From Clostridia bacterium (GTDB lineage: Bacteria; Bacillota_A; Clostridia; Peptostreptococcales; JAAYPU01), in contig JAKSCF010000036.1 of NCBI GenBank assembly GCA_022360735.1, positions 1 through 7,175 on the forward strand: a stretch of DNA of 7,175 nt, in the 5' to 3' direction. Numbering within the stretch: position 1 is the first letter of the stretch; each line of letters opens with the position of its first letter. Shown piece after piece: positions 6,653 through 7,175 of the stretch. The notes below the pieces were generated by a model. That model was given only the letters and a program-made list of their open reading frames with translations. It had not been told where the DNA came from and did no database searches. Made by a program: the position numbers and the translations under genes.

Positions 6653-6943
6653 ACAACCAGTATTACTAATTTATAAAACTGAAACTTTTGAAATATTTAT
6701 AAAAATTGAATTAACTCAACCAGACCTTAACTTATTACATATTATTACTGCCTTTTCTTTGATTCTACATAAGTATTGTCACTATCATATAGCAGATTTT
6801 CTATCTGAACAGAGCTTCGCCCTCTCGTCCGCTTTAATCGCACTACCACAAATAATCTACTATATGTTCTCAAAGCTCCACCAACGCGACATAGGCGACG
6901 ATTAGCTTCACTAAGATGCTTGTGACAATATTCTTATGAATAC
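6606..6943 (-). ncRNA. Candidate structured RNA (free small RNA or attenuated leader of the ABC operon)
   Basis: A consensus promoter starts transcription near 6943 and an intrinsic terminator ends it near 6606, about 340 nt with no credible gene between. The 5' end folds back on 6768-6782: CAUAAG (6938-6933) pairs with CUUAUG (6773-6768), and UAUUGUCAC (6930-6922) pairs with GUGACAAUA (6782-6774), separated by a 2-nt bulge. This gives a 15-bp closing stem around a locally GC-richer core. Inside, GGAGCUUUG (6879-6871) pairs with CGAAGCUCU (6819-6811) over 9 bp, CAGAU/AUCUG forms a 5-bp hairpin (6807-6793), and UUAG/CUAA forms another in the 5' part. The only long minus-strand frame (62 codons, 6933-6745) has no start with a ribosome-binding site and is Arg-rich, as expected from translating structural RNA. 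I do not recognise the family; 6S RNA and the clostridial raiA RNA are obvious comparisons. The gene order also fits an attenuator controlling the transporters. Confidence 0.6.
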
Positions 6944-6949
6944 TTTTGT

Positions 6950-6978
6950 ATATTATAAAAACATAATACATTTGTCAA
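6950..6978 (-). promoter_or_regulatory. Consensus sigma-A-type promoter reading leftward into the structured RNA
   Basis: On the minus strand TTGACA (6978-6973, six of six) is followed by a 17-nt spacer and TAATAT (6955-6950). An overlapping perfect TATAAT (6957-6952) has a 15-nt spacer. Start near 6943-6944. It lies wholly within the left arm of the 111-bp palindrome, with two TACGTRATTAAA motifs upstream of the -35. Confidence 0.75.
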
Positions 6979-7008
6979 GACCCGAAATATTTTGAGTTTC
7001 TCCATTTT

Positions 7009-7044
7009 TTTAATCACGTATAAAAATCAGAATTTAATTACGTA
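7009..7044 (-). repeat. Two copies of a 12-bp motif TACGTRATTAAA, left arm
   Basis: On the minus strand TACGTAATTAAA (7044-7033) and TACGTGATTAAA (7020-7009) differ at one base and start 24 bp apart, a little over two helical turns. The nearer copy ends 30 bp upstream of the leftward -35 box, the position of an activator or repressor tandem site. They are mirrored in the right arm. Confidence 0.5.
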
Positions 7045-7064
7045 AGTTTGGTACAAACAGCGCA

Positions 7065-7100
7065 TACGTAATTAAATTCTGATTTTTATACGTGATTAAA
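7065..7100 (+). repeat. Two copies of a 12-bp motif TACGTRATTAAA, right arm
   Basis: TACGTAATTAAA (7065-7076) and TACGTGATTAAA (7089-7100) are the mirror images of the left-arm pair, 30 bp upstream of the rightward -35 box. The tandem spacing exists within one arm and so does not depend on whether the palindrome is real. Confidence 0.5.
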
Positions 7101-7130
7101 AAAATGGAGAAACTCAAAATATTTCGGGTC

Positions 7131-7159
7131 TTGACAAATGTATTATGTTTTTATAATAT
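7131..7159 (+). promoter_or_regulatory. Consensus sigma-A-type promoter reading rightward out of the window
   Basis: TTGACA (7131-7136), a 17-nt spacer and TAATAT (7154-7159), or TATAAT (7152-7157) with a 15-nt spacer. It is the exact mirror of the leftward promoter in the other palindrome arm. Any target gene lies beyond the right edge. If the palindrome is an assembly artefact, this copy does not exist. Confidence 0.55.
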
Positions 7160-7175
7160 ACAAAAGTATTCATAA

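Larger units (their letters stand above)
6934..7175. repeat. Perfect 111-bp inverted repeat with 20-nt spacer, reaching the window end
   Basis: Bases 6934-7044 are the exact reverse complement of 7065-7175; I checked the pairing base by base (coordinate sum 14109) without finding a mismatch. The spacer 7045-7064 carries a small off-centre hairpin, GTTTG-GTA-CAAAC (7046-7058). Each arm contains a full promoter, so two identical promoters point outward. The repeat is still perfect at the last base, so its true right boundary is unknown. Possible readings are a real symmetric divergent promoter, a long-terminal-repeat element, or a fold-back artefact at a contig end. Confidence 0.95.

Noticed and set aside
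6612..6905. 97-codon plus-strand open frame
   Set aside because: It starts inside the intrinsic terminator stem without a ribosome-binding site, runs antisense through the structured-RNA core and matches no family I know.
6745..6933. 62-codon minus-strand open frame within the RNA
   Set aside because: No ATG and no TTG/GTG with a ribosome-binding site; Arg-rich, low-complexity translation that follows from the folded RNA sequence.
6934..7175. Invertible promoter (phase-variation) switch
   Set aside because: The DNA between the repeats is only 20 nt and carries no promoter, so inversion would change nothing; no recombinase gene is visible.

Overview
The window is very AT-rich, with strong AGGAGG-type ribosome-binding sites, TGnTATAAT extended -10 boxes and Clostridium-like protein sequences. 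This points to a low-GC Firmicute, most likely a clostridial-type bacterium. That is an inference from base composition and protein style; no single marker fixes the genus.

Left part (1-923): a decayed accessory region on the minus strand. A small helical protein (271-486) has the size, position and 3' overlap of an antitoxin. The overlapping downstream gene begins with a textbook PIN-domain toxin start (KVVVDTNIFVSAFLR) but is frameshifted at an A5 run and loses similarity after about 40 codons. The antitoxin therefore appears orphaned. Between it and the next gene is a second fossil (720-803), a broken piece of a DUF255/YyaL-type thioredoxin-domain protein ending in the signature GYSTCHW.

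Middle (924-2698): two monocistronic plus-strand genes, each with its own extended -10 promoter. They are a GNAT N-acetyltransferase (924-1367) and a class I SAM-dependent methyltransferase (best start 2030, not the longer upstream TTG). About 570 bp between them holds no intact gene.

Right part (2699-6503): a minus-strand operon of two full-length TMD-NBD ABC exporter half-transporters that overlap by 11 bp (6503->4692, then 4702->2915). Both keep all ATPase motifs. Their SGG(Q/E)WQ signature and Q-loop context resemble NisT/SpaT-type peptide exporters, and they probably form a heterodimer. No precursor peptide, modification enzyme or immunity gene is visible.

Far right (6504-7175): the most interesting stretch. 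A consensus promoter (TTGACA-N17-TAATAT) reads leftward into about 340 nt with no credible gene. That segment can fold into a closed multi-helix RNA: a 15-bp terminal stem, a 9-bp GC-rich stem and small hairpins. It ends in an intrinsic terminator about 100 nt before the ABC operon. This is either a free-standing structured small RNA or a long attenuated leader of the transporter operon. The promoter lies in one arm of a perfect 111-bp inverted repeat (20-nt spacer) that runs to the last base of the window. The identical promoter therefore also reads rightward off the edge. Each arm also carries two 24-bp-spaced copies of a 12-bp motif, TACGTRATTAAA. The palindrome may be a real symmetric divergent regulatory region or a fold-back assembly artefact, and the window alone cannot decide.
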